Part shown: piece after piece, positions 51,785 through 60,079 of the stretch | Numbering within the stretch: the first letter of the stretch is position 1 | Layout: each line of letters opens with the position of its first letter | Assembly: GCF_016458275.1 (NCBI RefSeq) | Contig: NZ_JAEMHM010000011.1 | Span: forward strand, 1-64,000 | From: Geomesophilobacter sediminis | Lineage (GTDB): Bacteria; Desulfobacterota; Desulfuromonadia; Geobacterales; Geobacteraceae | Length of the DNA: 64,000 nucleotides | Direction: 5' to 3' | Notes under the pieces: model-generated | The model's database searches: none | Told to the model about the DNA's origin: nothing | What the model saw: the letters and a program-made list of their open reading frames with translations, nothing else | Program-made: the position numbers and the translations under genes

Positions 51785-52882
51785 CTAGCGCTCCTTGAGG
51801 ATCTGCAGCATGCGGCGCAGCGGCTCGGCGGCGCCCCACAGAAGCTGATCGCCGCAGGTGAAGGCGGAGAGGTACTCCGGCCCCATCTTCATCTTGCGCA
51901 CCCGCCCGACCGGAACGGTGAGCGAACCGGAAACGGCGGCCGGGGTGAGCCCTTCGAGGCTCGCGGCCTTGGTGTTCGGAACCAGCTTGGCCCACTGGTT
52001 GTCGTTGGCGATGATCTGCTCGATGTCGGCAATCGGGACGTCCTTCACCAGCTTGATGGTGAGGGCCTGGCTGTGGCAGCGCATGGCACCGACGCGGACG
52101 CAGATGCCGTCGACCGGGATCGGGCTCTTGGTCCCGAGGATCTTGTTGGTTTCGGCGTACCCTTTCCACTCCTCACGGCTCTGCCCGTCCTCGACCTCGC
52201 GGTCGATCCAGGGAAGAACGTTGCCGGCGAGCGGGAAGCCGAACTCCTTGGTCGGCAGCACGTCGCTTCTGAGGGTCGCGGTGACCTTGCGGTCGATCTC
52301 GAGGATCGCCGAAGAAGGCTGGGCCAAGAGGTCGGCGACCGAGTTCTGCAGCACGCCCATCTGGGAAAGGAGCTCGCGCATGTTGGGAGCGCCCGCCCCG
52401 GAAGCCGCCTGGTAGGTCATGGAGGAGACCCACTCGACCAGACCGGAGCGGAAGAGCCCGCCCAGGCCCATCAGCATGAGGCTCACGGTGCAGTTGCCGC
52501 CGATGTAGTCCTTGATCCCCTTGTCGAGGGCCGCGTCGATGACGTTGCGGTTGACCGGGTCGAGGATGATTACCGCGTCGTTCTCCATGCGGAGGGTGCT
52601 CGCGGCATCGATCCAGTACCCTTTCCAGCCGGCCTGGGCCAGCTGCGGGCGGACCGCCTTGGTGTAGTCGCCACCCTGACAGGTGATGATCACGTCGAGT
52701 TTCTTCAGTTCCGAGATATCGGAGGCGTCCTTGAGGGTCCCGGCGTTCATCGGGGCCGGCTGGCCGGCCTGCGAAGTGGTGAAGAATACCGGTTCGATAC
52801 CCGCAAAATCATTCTCCTCCTGCATGCGCTGGAGAAGAACCGAGCCTACCATGCCGCGCCATCCGACCAGTCCGACTTTCAT
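51785..52882 (-). CDS. asd: Aspartate-semialdehyde dehydrogenase
   Basis: Makes aspartate semialdehyde for Lys, Met, Thr and diaminopimelate; 365 residues, of the longer E. coli-type group. [18 protein letters not shown] is the nucleotide loop; the catalytic cysteine lies in [17 protein letters not shown] near residue 133; the substrate and base residues lie in [15 protein letters not shown]. The ATG at 52882 is preferred over the open frame to 52963. Between leuB and the inactive paralogue. Confidence 0.96.
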   Translation of the reverse strand: MKVGLVGWRGMVGSVLLQRMQEENDFAGIEPVFFTTSQAGQPAPMNAGTLKDASDISELKKLDVIITCQGGDYTKAVRPQLAQAGWKGYWIDAASTLRMENDAVIILDPVNRNVIDAALDKGIKDYIGGNCTVSLMLMGLGGLFRSGLVEWVSSMTYQAASGAGAPNMRELLSQMGVLQNSVADLLAQPSSAILEIDRKVTATLRSDVLPTKEFGFPLAGNVLPWIDREVEDGQSREEWKGYAETNKILGTKSPIPVDGICVRVGAMRCHSQALTIKLVKDVPIADIEQIIANDNQWAKLVPNTKAASLEGLTPAAVSGSLTVPVGRVRKMKMGPEYLSAFTCGDQLLWGAAEPLRRMLQILKER

Positions 52883-52952
52883 AGTCTCTACCTCTTTATA
52901 TGTGTTGGTATGGTTAAACGCTTGGGAGTCACCGCCCCCGGCGGGGCGGGAA

Positions 52953-52972
52953 GGGCGCAGCATGCTGCGCCC
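52953..52972. repeat. 20-bp perfect palindrome
   Basis: GGGCGCAGCATGCTGCGCCC, between leuB and asd. A near-copy (one base inserted in the left half) is at 59378-59398. A short dispersed element with no clear role. Confidence 0.7.
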
Positions 52973-52999
52973 CTGCCTGTGGTTGTTATCGCAAACGAC

Positions 53000-54088
53000 T
53001 TAGAGAGCCGCGATGATGGCGTCGCCGATCTCGCGGGTGTTGACCAGTTTCTCGCCTTCCTTGTTCTGGTAGATGTCGCGAGTGCGGTAGCCGCCGTCGA
53101 GCACCTTGGCAACCGCCTTGTCGATGGCGTCGGCCGCCTCGACCATCCCGAAGGAGTAGCGAAGCATCATGCCCGCGGAAAGGATCTGGGCGATCGGGTT
53201 CGCGATCCCCTGGCCCGCGATGTCCGGGGCGCTGCCGCCGGAGGGCTCGTACATGCCGAAGGTCCCTTCCGCCAGCGAAGCGGAGGGGAGCATCCCCAGC
53301 GAGCCGGTCAGCATGGCGGCCTCGTCGGAGAGGATGTCGCCGAACATGTTCTCGCAGAGGATGACGTCAAATTGTTTCGGCCATCTTACCAGTTGCATGG
53401 CCGCGTTGTCCACGTACATGTGGGAGAGCTCGACGTCCGGGTACTGCTTGGCGACCCCGATCACGATCTCGCGCCACAAGACCGAGGTGGAAAGGACGTT
53501 CGCCTTGTCGATGGAGCAGACCTTGCGGCCGCGCTTCTGCGCCGCCTGGAAGGCGACGTGGGCGATCCGCTCGATCTCCGGGACGCTGTAGCGCATGGTG
53601 TCGACGCCGATCCGGTCCCGCCCTTCCCCTTCGATCCCTTTGGGCTGGGAGAAGTAGATGCCGCCGGTCAGCTCGCGGATGACCAGGATGTCGAAGCCGC
53701 CCGAGATCACCTCTTCCTTGAGCGAGGAGGCGCTGGTGAGCGACGGGAAGATGATCGCCGGGCGGAGGTTGGCGTAGAGCCCGAAGATCTTGCGCAGCGG
53801 CAGCAGCGCGCCGCGCTCCGGTTGCTCGTCCGGCGGGAGGGTTTCCCATTTCGGCCCGCCGACCGAACCGAAGAGGATCGCGTCGGAGCTCTTGCAGATG
53901 TTAACGGTAGTTTCCGGGAGGGCGCGGCCTTCCAGGTCGATGCCGGCCCCGCCAACATTCGCGTGAGTTCGCTCGAAGGTAACGTCGTAACGTTTCTCGA
54001 TCGCGTCGAGTACCTTCAGCGCCTCTGCCATAACCTCGGGGCCGATGCCGTCACCCGGCAAAACTGCCACTTTATAAGCCTTACCCAT
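53000..54088 (-). CDS. leuB: 3-isopropylmalate dehydrogenase
   Basis: NAD-dependent oxidative decarboxylation in leucine synthesis; 362 residues. [20 protein letters not shown] at the start; substrate arginines in [17 protein letters not shown]; catalytic Lys/Asp regions [20 protein letters not shown] and [19 protein letters not shown] signature [11 protein letters not shown] … [21 protein letters not shown] with GGAGG upstream. Promoter boxes lie directly upstream. leuC and leuD are not in this window. Confidence 0.97.
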   Translation of the reverse strand: MGKAYKVAVLPGDGIGPEVMAEALKVLDAIEKRYDVTFERTHANVGGAGIDLEGRALPETTVNICKSSDAILFGSVGGPKWETLPPDEQPERGALLPLRKIFGLYANLRPAIIFPSLTSASSLKEEVISGGFDILVIRELTGGIYFSQPKGIEGEGRDRIGVDTMRYSVPEIERIAHVAFQAAQKRGRKVCSIDKANVLSTSVLWREIVIGVAKQYPDVELSHMYVDNAAMQLVRWPKQFDVILCENMFGDILSDEAAMLTGSLGMLPSASLAEGTFGMYEPSGGSAPDIAGQGIANPIAQILSAGMMLRYSFGMVEAADAIDKAVAKVLDGGYRTRDIYQNKEGEKLVNTREIGDAIIAAL

Positions 54089-54122
54089 TTTGGAAACCTC
54101 CAGGTTTGTAATTAAATGTGGG

Positions 54123-54152
54123 ATTTTATTTGCGACGCCGCACCATTGTCAA
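54123..54152 (-). promoter_or_regulatory. Promoter of leuB
   Basis: Minus strand: -35 TTGACA (54152-54147), 18-base spacer, -10 TAAAAT (54128-54123), about 35 bases before leuB. Confidence 0.7.
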
Positions 54153-54155
54153 CAT

Positions 54156-54186
54156 AAAAAGGCCGTCAAACCGGAGTTTGGCGGCC
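54156..54186 (-). terminator. Terminator of the BON lipoprotein gene
   Basis: GGCCGTCAAAC (54161-54171) pairs with GTTTGGCGGCC (54176-54186) with one mismatch; TTTTTATG follows on the minus strand. Confidence 0.88.
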
Positions 54187-54280
54187 TCAATTTCCATATT
54201 GGGTACCGGGCAGGGTGGGCGCCGTCCCCACGCGGACGGATGGTGGGGAGAGGGCTCTCCTTCCTGCGAGTATCGATGAA

Positions 54281-54595
54281 TCACTTGACGATCAGGTTGT
54301 TCTTCACCTCGGACACACCTTCGACGCGCGATGCCGCGTCTTCGGCACGGCTTCTGGTGTCGCGCGAATCGACGAAGCCGGAGAGCTGGACGATGCCCCG
54401 GTAGGTGTTGACCTTGATGTCCTGCGCCTTCAACCCGGTATCGTCATAAAGGGCGGCCTTCACCTTGGCGGTGACGACGGAGTCATCGACGTACTGGCCG
54501 GTCGTTTCGCGCGTCTCGGTAGAGGCGCAGCCGACCAACCCCGCAAGGGCCGCGCCCAGGCACAGCATCTTAAAAGTACGCAATAGCGTGATCAT
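54281..54595 (-). CDS. BON-domain lipoprotein
   Basis: A 104-residue exported protein. The signal peptide MITLLRTFKMLCLGAALAG ends in the lipobox LVGC (Cys23), so it should be lipid-anchored. The rest is one BON domain: VDDSVVTAKVKAALYDDTGL, IVQLSGFVDSRDTRSRAEDA, VEGVSEVKNNLIVK. BON proteins (OsmY, DolP type) bind membranes or lipids. The ATG at 54595 has AAGGAG upstream; a longer open frame continues past it to 55282, overlapping a plus-strand gene, and is rejected. Own terminator downstream. Confidence 0.88.
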   Translation of the reverse strand: MITLLRTFKMLCLGAALAGLVGCASTETRETTGQYVDDSVVTAKVKAALYDDTGLKAQDIKVNTYRGIVQLSGFVDSRDTRSRAEDAASRVEGVSEVKNNLIVK

Positions 54596-54713
54596 GGCGT
54601 TCTCCTTTTCACAGGCAAAAACGGACACTGCTACTTGATTAGCATTTTCAAATGCACCTTCAGTATCCGTCGAAGGGAAGGCCGGTGTCAAGGTGCAGGG
54701 ACTGGTGCCGTCG

Positions 54714-54741
54714 TTGAATTCTCCGCAGCCGACAGTATACT
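54714..54741 (+). promoter_or_regulatory. Promoter of the Cys-repeat protein gene
   Basis: TTGAAT (54714-54719), 16-base spacer, TATACT (54736-54741), about 50 bases before the ATG at 54791. Confidence 0.6.
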
Positions 54742-54790
54742 CTTGTTCATTGTTTCTAATGTTTGTTAACGACGACAGGGAAACATAATC

Positions 54791-55207
54791 ATGAAAAAGG
54801 CGATCACCTTGATGTTCATTTTCGCGGCCCTCGGGTCCCGCCCCGCCACTGCGGTCGACCAGTCCATCTGCAACGAAGGATCCGAAATCTTTTCCTACCC
54901 GACGGGACAGCTCCAGTCCTGCATCCTCAGGGACTACTACTACGCCGGTTCGGTCCCCTGCAATCAATACTCCCCGATCACCTTCTATGAAAACGGCTCC
55001 CTCAAGCGGTGCGTCCTGAGCGACTTCTATTACCACGGCGACCTCGTCTGCAACCAGCTCGGAGCGATCCAGTTCTTCCGCTCCGGCAAGCTCGAGGAAT
55101 GCCAGCTCAGGGATGCTCTCACCGTGGACGGGACAAGCTGTGACCAGTTTCAGTCGATCACGTTCTACGAGAACGGGAAGCTGAAGGCCTGCGGCACCCC
55201 CCACTAA
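54791..55207 (+). CDS. Secreted protein with 30-residue Cys-containing tandem repeats
   Basis: 138 residues. A signal peptide (MKKAITLMFIFAALGSRPATA) is followed by three exact 30-residue units plus a partial fourth. Each begins with C(N/D), has an FYENG-x-L-type core (PTGQL, ENGSL, RSGKL, ENGKL) and a second cysteine at position 18 of the unit. This gives eight regularly spaced cysteines, suggesting disulfide bonds in the periplasm or outside. The core resembles MORN_2-type repeats (YxNGxL), but the period is longer. Starts a plus-strand section; function unknown. Confidence 0.75.
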   Translation: MKKAITLMFIFAALGSRPATAVDQSICNEGSEIFSYPTGQLQSCILRDYYYAGSVPCNQYSPITFYENGSLKRCVLSDFYYHGDLVCNQLGAIQFFRSGKLEECQLRDALTVDGTSCDQFQSITFYENGKLKACGTPH

Positions 55208-55336
55208 GACCAGAATCCGGTAAGGCCGGCCGTCCTCTTCGCCAGGGCGCCTCCTCGAGGGGGGGACCGCGGGAACCGGCAAGCTATTCCCTGCGGTTGT
55301 CGGTCGGGTTCAATTAACAAGAAAGCGGGAACGGTT

Positions 55337-56854
55337 ATGAAAATTCTCCTGGTTTACCCGAGGAACCCCGACACCTTTTGGACCTTCCGCCACGCCCTCA
55401 AATTCATCGGCAGGAAAGCAAGTTTCCCCCCGCTGGGCCTGCTCACCGTTGCCGCCATGCTCCCCGCCGAATGGGAGCTGCGGCTTGCCGACCTCAACGT
55501 CCGCCCCTTGCGCGACGAGGAGATCGCCTGGGCGGATTATGTCTTCATCAGCGCCATGACCATCCAGCGCGATTCGGCCCGGCAGGTCATCGAACGCTGC
55601 CGTTGCCAGGGGGTGAAGACCGTGGCCGGCGGCCCGCTTTTCAAGGCGGAACCGGAAGAGTTCGCCGACGTCGACCACCTGGTCCTCGGCGAGGCGGAAG
55701 TCATTTTGCCCAAGTTCTTGGAGGACCTGGGTAAAGGATGCGCCGCGCACCTGTACCAGGCGGAGGGTTGGGCGGACCTGACCCAGACACCGATTCCGCT
55801 CTGGGGGCTGATCGACGTGCGCCACTATGCGGCGCTCAACATCCAGTACTGCCGCGGCTGCCCCTTCGATTGCGAGTTCTGCGACATCACCGCGCTGTTC
55901 GGGAAGAAACCGCGCAGCAAGAGCGTAGAGCAGGTGATCGCCGAACTGGAAGAGCTGTACCGGCGCAAATGGCGCGGGGCTATCTTCTTCGTCGACGACA
56001 ACTTCATCGGCGACAAACCGAAACTCAAACGGGTGATACTGCCCCGGATCATCGACTGGATGGCGGAACGGGGCTACCCCTTCTACTTCTATACCGAGGC
56101 CTCCATCAACCTCGCCGACGACCCGGAGCTCATGAAACTCATGGTGCGCGCGGGATTCCAGGAGGTCTTCATCGGGATCGAGACCCCGCACGCGGGCGGA
56201 CTCGCCGAGACCGGGAAGGTGCAAAACGGCAACCGGGACCTTTTGGAATCGGTGCACCGGATCCAACAAGCCGGGCTGCAGGTGCACGGCGGCTTCATCG
56301 TGGGATTCGACAGCGATCCACCGGGCATCTTCGACATGCAGATCGGTTTCATCCAGCAAAGCGGGATCGCAACCGCAATGGTCGGAACGCTCTCGGCGCT
56401 CAGGGGGACCAAGCTGTACCAGCGGCTCTCCCGCGAAGGACGGCTCCTCGGCGACACCTCCGGCAACAACACCGCCATCGACTTGAACTTCGTGCCGCGC
56501 ATGGACCCCGACACCCTCATCGCGGGCTATCTCAATATCCTGCGCACGGTGTACGCCCCGCGCAATTACTACCAGCGGGTGACGAGCCTTCTGAAGGAAT
56601 ACCGTCCCCTGCAGCTCGGGAGATACCGTTTCCAGCGCGGCTATTGGGGCGCTCTCGTCAAGTCGATGTTCATTCTAGGTATCCTGGGCAAGGAACGCTT
56701 CCAGTACTGGCGGCTCTTTGCCTGGTCGCTGCTTCGCCGCCCCCGCCTCTTCCCGCTGGCCATCACCTATGCCATCTACGGCTTCCATTTCCGCAAGGTC
56801 GCGGAGAAGATGAGCGTCAGCGTCGAGGGGGAGCAATGCTCCTCGGCCCACTAG
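55337..56854 (+). CDS. B12-binding radical SAM protein (DUF4070-type)
   Basis: 505 residues. The N-terminal ~140 residues look like a cobalamin-binding Rossmann domain (KILLVYPRNPDTFWTF, SFPPLGLLTVAAML, VAGGPLF). The radical SAM C-x3-C-x2-C motif is in YCRGCPFDCEFCDITALFG near residue 175. The C-terminal region (IDLNFVPRMDPDTLIAGYLN, RTVYAPRNYYQRV) fits DUF4070, also found in the hopanoid methylase HpnP and bacteriochlorophyll methylases. The substrate cannot be deduced; no hopanoid or pigment genes are adjacent. Confidence 0.85.
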   Translation: MKILLVYPRNPDTFWTFRHALKFIGRKASFPPLGLLTVAAMLPAEWELRLADLNVRPLRDEEIAWADYVFISAMTIQRDSARQVIERCRCQGVKTVAGGPLFKAEPEEFADVDHLVLGEAEVILPKFLEDLGKGCAAHLYQAEGWADLTQTPIPLWGLIDVRHYAALNIQYCRGCPFDCEFCDITALFGKKPRSKSVEQVIAELEELYRRKWRGAIFFVDDNFIGDKPKLKRVILPRIIDWMAERGYPFYFYTEASINLADDPELMKLMVRAGFQEVFIGIETPHAGGLAETGKVQNGNRDLLESVHRIQQAGLQVHGGFIVGFDSDPPGIFDMQIGFIQQSGIATAMVGTLSALRGTKLYQRLSREGRLLGDTSGNNTAIDLNFVPRMDPDTLIAGYLNILRTVYAPRNYYQRVTSLLKEYRPLQLGRYRFQRGYWGALVKSMFILGILGKERFQYWRLFAWSLLRRPRLFPLAITYAIYGFHFRKVAEKMSVSVEGEQCSSAH

Positions 56855-56887
56855 ACCTTACACTTACTAGACCTCACCCCCGCGGCA

Positions 56888-56940
56888 CCATTCCCGGCGG
56901 GCTCAAAACCTGCTCCCGCCGGGAATGGCCCAGGGCCCTG
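56888..56940 (+). other. Strong stem-loop after the radical SAM gene
   Basis: CCATTCCCGGCGGG (56888-56901) pairs perfectly over 14 bases with 56915-56928 around a 13-base loop, followed by the palindrome CAGGGCCCTG (56931-56940). No T tract, so it is perhaps a 3'-end stability or processing element. Confidence 0.6.
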
Positions 56941-57181
56941 AGGGGCTCGAAGGCCCCCGGGGACCCATCTGAAGAAAAGTTCCCTCCCGCCAAATCCTTT
57001 TCTCCTTAAGATAACTTTTTAGTTTATTTTCATGAAAGTTTATGCTAGAACCTCCTCATCCCTTGTGATTCGACACTCCCCGTAGCAACCAGTTGCATCC
57101 AGGATTCCCCGCAGTCAGCTACAGATTCAGCACCCAATCCGGTCCGGGAAGTAAAAACTGCAAAGAAACCGCCTCCTTCGC

Positions 57182-57210
57182 TTGACGGTCATATCCTGTC
57201 GCGATAGCAT
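57182..57210 (+). promoter_or_regulatory. Promoter of the HigA-like gene
   Basis: TTGACG (57182-57187), 17-base spacer, TAGCAT (57205-57210). The predicted leader to the ATG is about 160 bases and contains GCCCAGG/CCTGGGGC and GGG/CCC hairpins. It does not fit a c-di-GMP (GEMM) riboswitch or any other class I recognise. Confidence 0.6.
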
Positions 57211-57376
57211 TTAGAGCCCGCGCGAACCGGATCGAACCCAGTGGAAGCGGACCGGGGAAAAGCCCAGGGAAGACCTGGGGCGCTGTTGGTCGCACTGCAG
57301 GGCCGGGGCAGAACCTACCCGGTCGAAGGTGAGTACCTGACGTCTAGCCGCAAAAATTCCAAAACTGCGAGGTGGC

Positions 57377-57691
57377 ATGATGAACGAGCAGGGACACGCA
57401 CCGGTGCATCCGGGCAAGGTATTGTTAGCCAAGTTTCTGGAACCGAAGGGGATCAGCCAGTATCGGCTGGCCAAGGAAATAGGCGTGACGCCGCGCCGGG
57501 TGAACGAGATCGTGCGCGGCAGGCGCACCATCACCGCCGACACGGCACTGCGCCTGGGCCGCTTCTTTGAGATCGAGCCGCAGTTCTGGCTCAGCCTGCA
57601 GGCGCATTACGATATGGCCCGCGCCGAGGACGTGCTCCAGGGGCGGCTGGAGCAGGAGATTCGAACCATTTCCATGCTCGTCGGGCAATGA
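57377..57691 (+). CDS. higA: HigA-family antitoxin-like XRE regulator
   Basis: 104 residues, beginning with tandem ATGs. The pattern HPGKVLLAKFLEPKGISQYR, LAKEIGVTPRRVNEIVRGRR, TITADTALRLGRFFEIEPQF is the HigA/VapI-type helix-turn-helix; the C-terminal helix is normal in length. HigA proteins bind their own promoter and neutralise a RelE-like HigB toxin normally encoded just upstream. No HigB-like ORF lies in 57010-57376 or directly downstream, so this looks like an orphan antitoxin or regulator. Confidence 0.88.
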   Translation: MMNEQGHAPVHPGKVLLAKFLEPKGISQYRLAKEIGVTPRRVNEIVRGRRTITADTALRLGRFFEIEPQFWLSLQAHYDMARAEDVLQGRLEQEIRTISMLVGQ

Positions 57692-57813
57692 GGCAGCAGA
57701 GAGGGTTCCCCTCCCGCAATGGGGGTGGGAGGTAGCGGCAGGATGGGATGAAACCGTAACTAAGCACATGCTATGTGTGATTTTTTGGCAAACGATGATC
57801 GAGGGAGGCTGCC

Positions 57814-59064
57814 ATGTATGCAATGAGTAACCTGGGGAAAAACACCATAGCAATGGTCCTGGCGGGCGGAAAGGGAGAGCGGCTGAGCCCGCTCACGATC
57901 CGCCGGGCCAAGCCGAGCGTCATGTTCGGCGGGAAGTACAAGATCATCGACTTCGTCCTGAGCAACCTCTTCAACTCCGGTATCAAGAAGGTCTACATCC
58001 TGACCCAGTACCGCGCCTACTCGCTGAGCAAGCACATCCGCGAGTCGTGGGGGAAATGGACCGGTCTCGGCGAGTTCTTCGTCGCGATCTCCCCGGAGAC
58101 GAACAGCGAGTGCGAGGAGTGGTTCAAGGGAACGGCCGATGCGATCCTGCAGTACCTGAGGTTCGTGGAGTCCACCGATGCCGATTACGTGGCCATCTTC
58201 GGCGGCGACCACATTTATAAGATGGACATCAGCCAGATGATTGAGGTCCACCGCAGGAACCGGGCCGACATCACCATTGCCGCGCTCGAAGTTCCCGTGC
58301 AGGAAGCCAAACGCTTCGGCGTCTTCACCGTCGACGACGACAGCCGGGTCATCGGCTTCACCGAAAAACCGGCCAATCCGGAACCGATTCCGGGGCGCAG
58401 CACCTGCTTCGCCTCCATGGGGAACTACATCTTCTCCACGAAGAAACTCATCGAGGTGCTGCAAAACGGGAAAAAGAAACACGAGGACCTGGACTTCGGC
58501 AAGCACGTCATCCCGATGATGCTGGAAAGCGGGGACAAGGTCGTCGCCTACAACTTCAACGACAACATCATCCCCGGGATGAAGGCCGAAGAGCGCGGCT
58601 ACTGGAAAGACGTCGGGACCATCGACTCCTACTACGCGGCCAACATGGACCTGATCCACGTCTCCCCGCAGTTGGATCTTTACAATTACAAGTGGCCGAT
58701 CCTCACCAACCAGGGGAACCTGCCGCCGGCAAAGACGGTCTTTGACGAAGACGACCGCCGGGGCCAGAACATCGACTCCTACGTTTGTGCCGGTTGCATC
58801 ACCAGCGGCGGCACGGTGCGGCGTTCCATCCTTGGCCCGCGCTGCAAGGTGAACAGCTACAGCCTGGTTGAGGACTGCATCCTCTTCGAAAACGTGAACG
58901 TGGGCCGGCACGCCAAGCTCAAAAAGGTCATCGTGGACAAGAACATCGTGATCCCGGAAGGCACCGAGATCGGCTACGACCACGACGAGGACCGCCGCCG
59001 CGGCTTTCGGGTCACCGAGTCCGGGATCGTGGTCGTGTCGGCGCAGACGCGCTATGAGATGTAA
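57814..59064 (+). CDS. glgC: Glucose-1-phosphate adenylyltransferase
   Basis: Makes ADP-glucose for glycogen synthesis; 416 residues. The nucleotide loop MVLAGGKGERLSPLTIRRAK and substrate motifs KPSVMFGGKYKIIDFVLSNL, FGGDHIYKMD, and GFTEKPANPEPIPG are intact, followed by a left-handed beta-helix domain. ATG with GGGAGG upstream. Glycogen synthase and branching enzyme are not nearby; it is an isolated gene, 122 bases after higA. Confidence 0.95.
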   Translation: MYAMSNLGKNTIAMVLAGGKGERLSPLTIRRAKPSVMFGGKYKIIDFVLSNLFNSGIKKVYILTQYRAYSLSKHIRESWGKWTGLGEFFVAISPETNSECEEWFKGTADAILQYLRFVESTDADYVAIFGGDHIYKMDISQMIEVHRRNRADITIAALEVPVQEAKRFGVFTVDDDSRVIGFTEKPANPEPIPGRSTCFASMGNYIFSTKKLIEVLQNGKKKHEDLDFGKHVIPMMLESGDKVVAYNFNDNIIPGMKAEERGYWKDVGTIDSYYAANMDLIHVSPQLDLYNYKWPILTNQGNLPPAKTVFDEDDRRGQNIDSYVCAGCITSGGTVRRSILGPRCKVNSYSLVEDCILFENVNVGRHAKLKKVIVDKNIVIPEGTEIGYDHDEDRRRGFRVTESGIVVVSAQTRYEM

Positions 59065-59104
59065 GGCAATGGACAATTGACAAGCTGGTTAGAATCAAAC
59101 CCTC

Positions 59105-59206
59105 ATATCCCCCTCTCACTCTGGTGGAGGGTGCCCGGAGGGCAGGTGAGGGAAGGCTCTTCGTGGCGAATTCCCTCACCCCGCCCCTCTCCCGGAGGGA
59201 GAGGGA
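59105..59206. repeat. Inverted pair of REP-like elements, copy 5
   Basis: Facing copies: CCCCCTCTCACTCTGGTGGAGG … GGGCAGGTGAGGG (59107-59151), then CCCTCACCCCGCCCCTCTCC … GGAGGGAGAGGG (59173-59204). Same architecture as the pair at 46978-47095, so a mobile or recurring unit is likely. The rest of 59065-59419 holds a terminator and a palindrome but no gene. Confidence 0.72.
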
Positions 59207-59311
59207 GATTACCTTCGTCTGGTATGAAGATTGACGCTCATACAAAGGACAACGAAAAGCTTCCTTTGTTGGGATAACTCTGTGGGAGCGCGTTTCGAAG
59301 AGCACCAAGGC

Positions 59312-59345
59312 AAAAGGCCCCGCCGAGATAATCGACGGGGCCTTT
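59312..59345. terminator. Bidirectional terminator between glgC and msrA
   Basis: GGCCCCGCCGA (59316-59326) pairs with TCGACGGGGCC (59332-59342) with one mismatch, flanked by A4 and T3. It can serve both converging genes. Confidence 0.75.
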
Positions 59346-59419
59346 CCTTATGGGGAAAACCGGCACCACACACTGTAGGGACGCAGCATGCTGCGCCCGT
59401 CCGACCTTCGGGGTTTTAA

Positions 59420-59956
59420 CTACTTCCCCTTCCAAAGTGCCTTGAGCTGTCCGTCTCTGCCGCAGGCGCGGTGGTAATTTTCGTAGCGGAGCTGGTTCTT
59501 GATATAGAACTGGCGGTGGTAGTCCTCGGCGACGTAAAACTCCGAGGCGGGACGGATCTCGGTTCGGATCGGTTTCGGCACGACGCGACCTTCCTCCAGC
59601 TCCTTCCTGGACTCCTCGGCGACCCGCTTCTGCTCCTCATTGGTATAGAAGACGGCGGTCTGGTACTGGGTACCGTAGTCGCAGAACTGGCGGTTGATGA
59701 CGGTGGGATCGATGTTGCGCCAGAAGATGTCGATCAGCTGCCGATACGTTACCTTCGACGGATCGAACTCGATCCGGACCGCCTCGACATGTCCGGTGTC
59801 CCCCTCGCAGACCTCCTCGTAGGTCGGGTCCTTCACGTGACCACCGGTGTAACCGGGCATCACCGAGGCGACGCCGTCGAGTTTGTCGAAGACCGGCTCC
59901 ATGCACCAGAAGCACCCGCCGGCGAAGATCGCAGTTTCCAGGTTTTCTTTGGTCAT
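59420..59956 (-). CDS. msrA: Peptide methionine-S-sulfoxide reductase MsrA
   Basis: Repairs methionine sulfoxide (S form) in proteins; 178 residues. The catalytic GCFWCMEPVFDKL motif is near the N-terminus; GYTGGHVKDPTYEEVCEGDT GHVEAVRIEFDP and YHRQFYIKNQ are family blocks. The frame is open to 59980, but the ATG at 59956 has AGGAGG eight bases upstream and matches family length. No msrB is adjacent. Confidence 0.95.
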   Translation of the reverse strand: MTKENLETAIFAGGCFWCMEPVFDKLDGVASVMPGYTGGHVKDPTYEEVCEGDTGHVEAVRIEFDPSKVTYRQLIDIFWRNIDPTVINRQFCDYGTQYQTAVFYTNEEQKRVAEESRKELEEGRVVPKPIRTEIRPASEFYVAEDYHRQFYIKNQLRYENYHRACGRDGQLKALWKGK

Positions 59957-60008
59957 AGTAGTTGCGCCTCCTTCAGCCATTCTAACTGATCCCTCTCGTG
60001 ACTGTCAT

Positions 60009-60072
60009 GAGCAATGAGGTTCCTGCTCTCTGCTTTCTGCTCACTGCTCTATGCTCTATGCTCTTTGCTCTT
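60009..60072. repeat. Period-7 array (TGCTCnn), copy E
   Basis: Seven consecutive 7-base units from 60024 to 60072: TGCTCTC, TGCTTTC, TGCTCAC, TGCTCTA, TGCTCTA, TGCTCTT, TGCTCTT. A short opposite arm GAGCAATGAG lies at 60009-60018. Same period and similar design as the GTTCnnn arrays but a different core. Lies between msrA and the GspE gene. Confidence 0.85.
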
Positions 60073-60079
60073 TGCCCCG

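Noticed and set aside
54281-55282. 333-residue version of the BON protein with a long N-terminal extension
   Set aside because: The extension overlaps the plus-strand Cys-repeat gene and its promoter; the internal ATG at 54595 has a strong ribosome binding site and a lipoprotein signal peptide.
57211-57376. The structured leader of higA as a c-di-GMP (GEMM) riboswitch
   Set aside because: The conserved GEMM blocks (CACAGGGCAAACC, GGCCUAAAGCC-like) are absent.
57241-57570. A 109-residue ORF upstream of and overlapping higA, considered as the missing HigB toxin
   Set aside because: Its sequence lacks RelE/HigB features, and most of it is higA read in another frame (R/H/G-rich).
60024-60072. 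Short-spacer CRISPR-like array
   Set aside because: Units are only 7 bases long with no unique spacers of 25-40 bases; no cas genes occur in the window.
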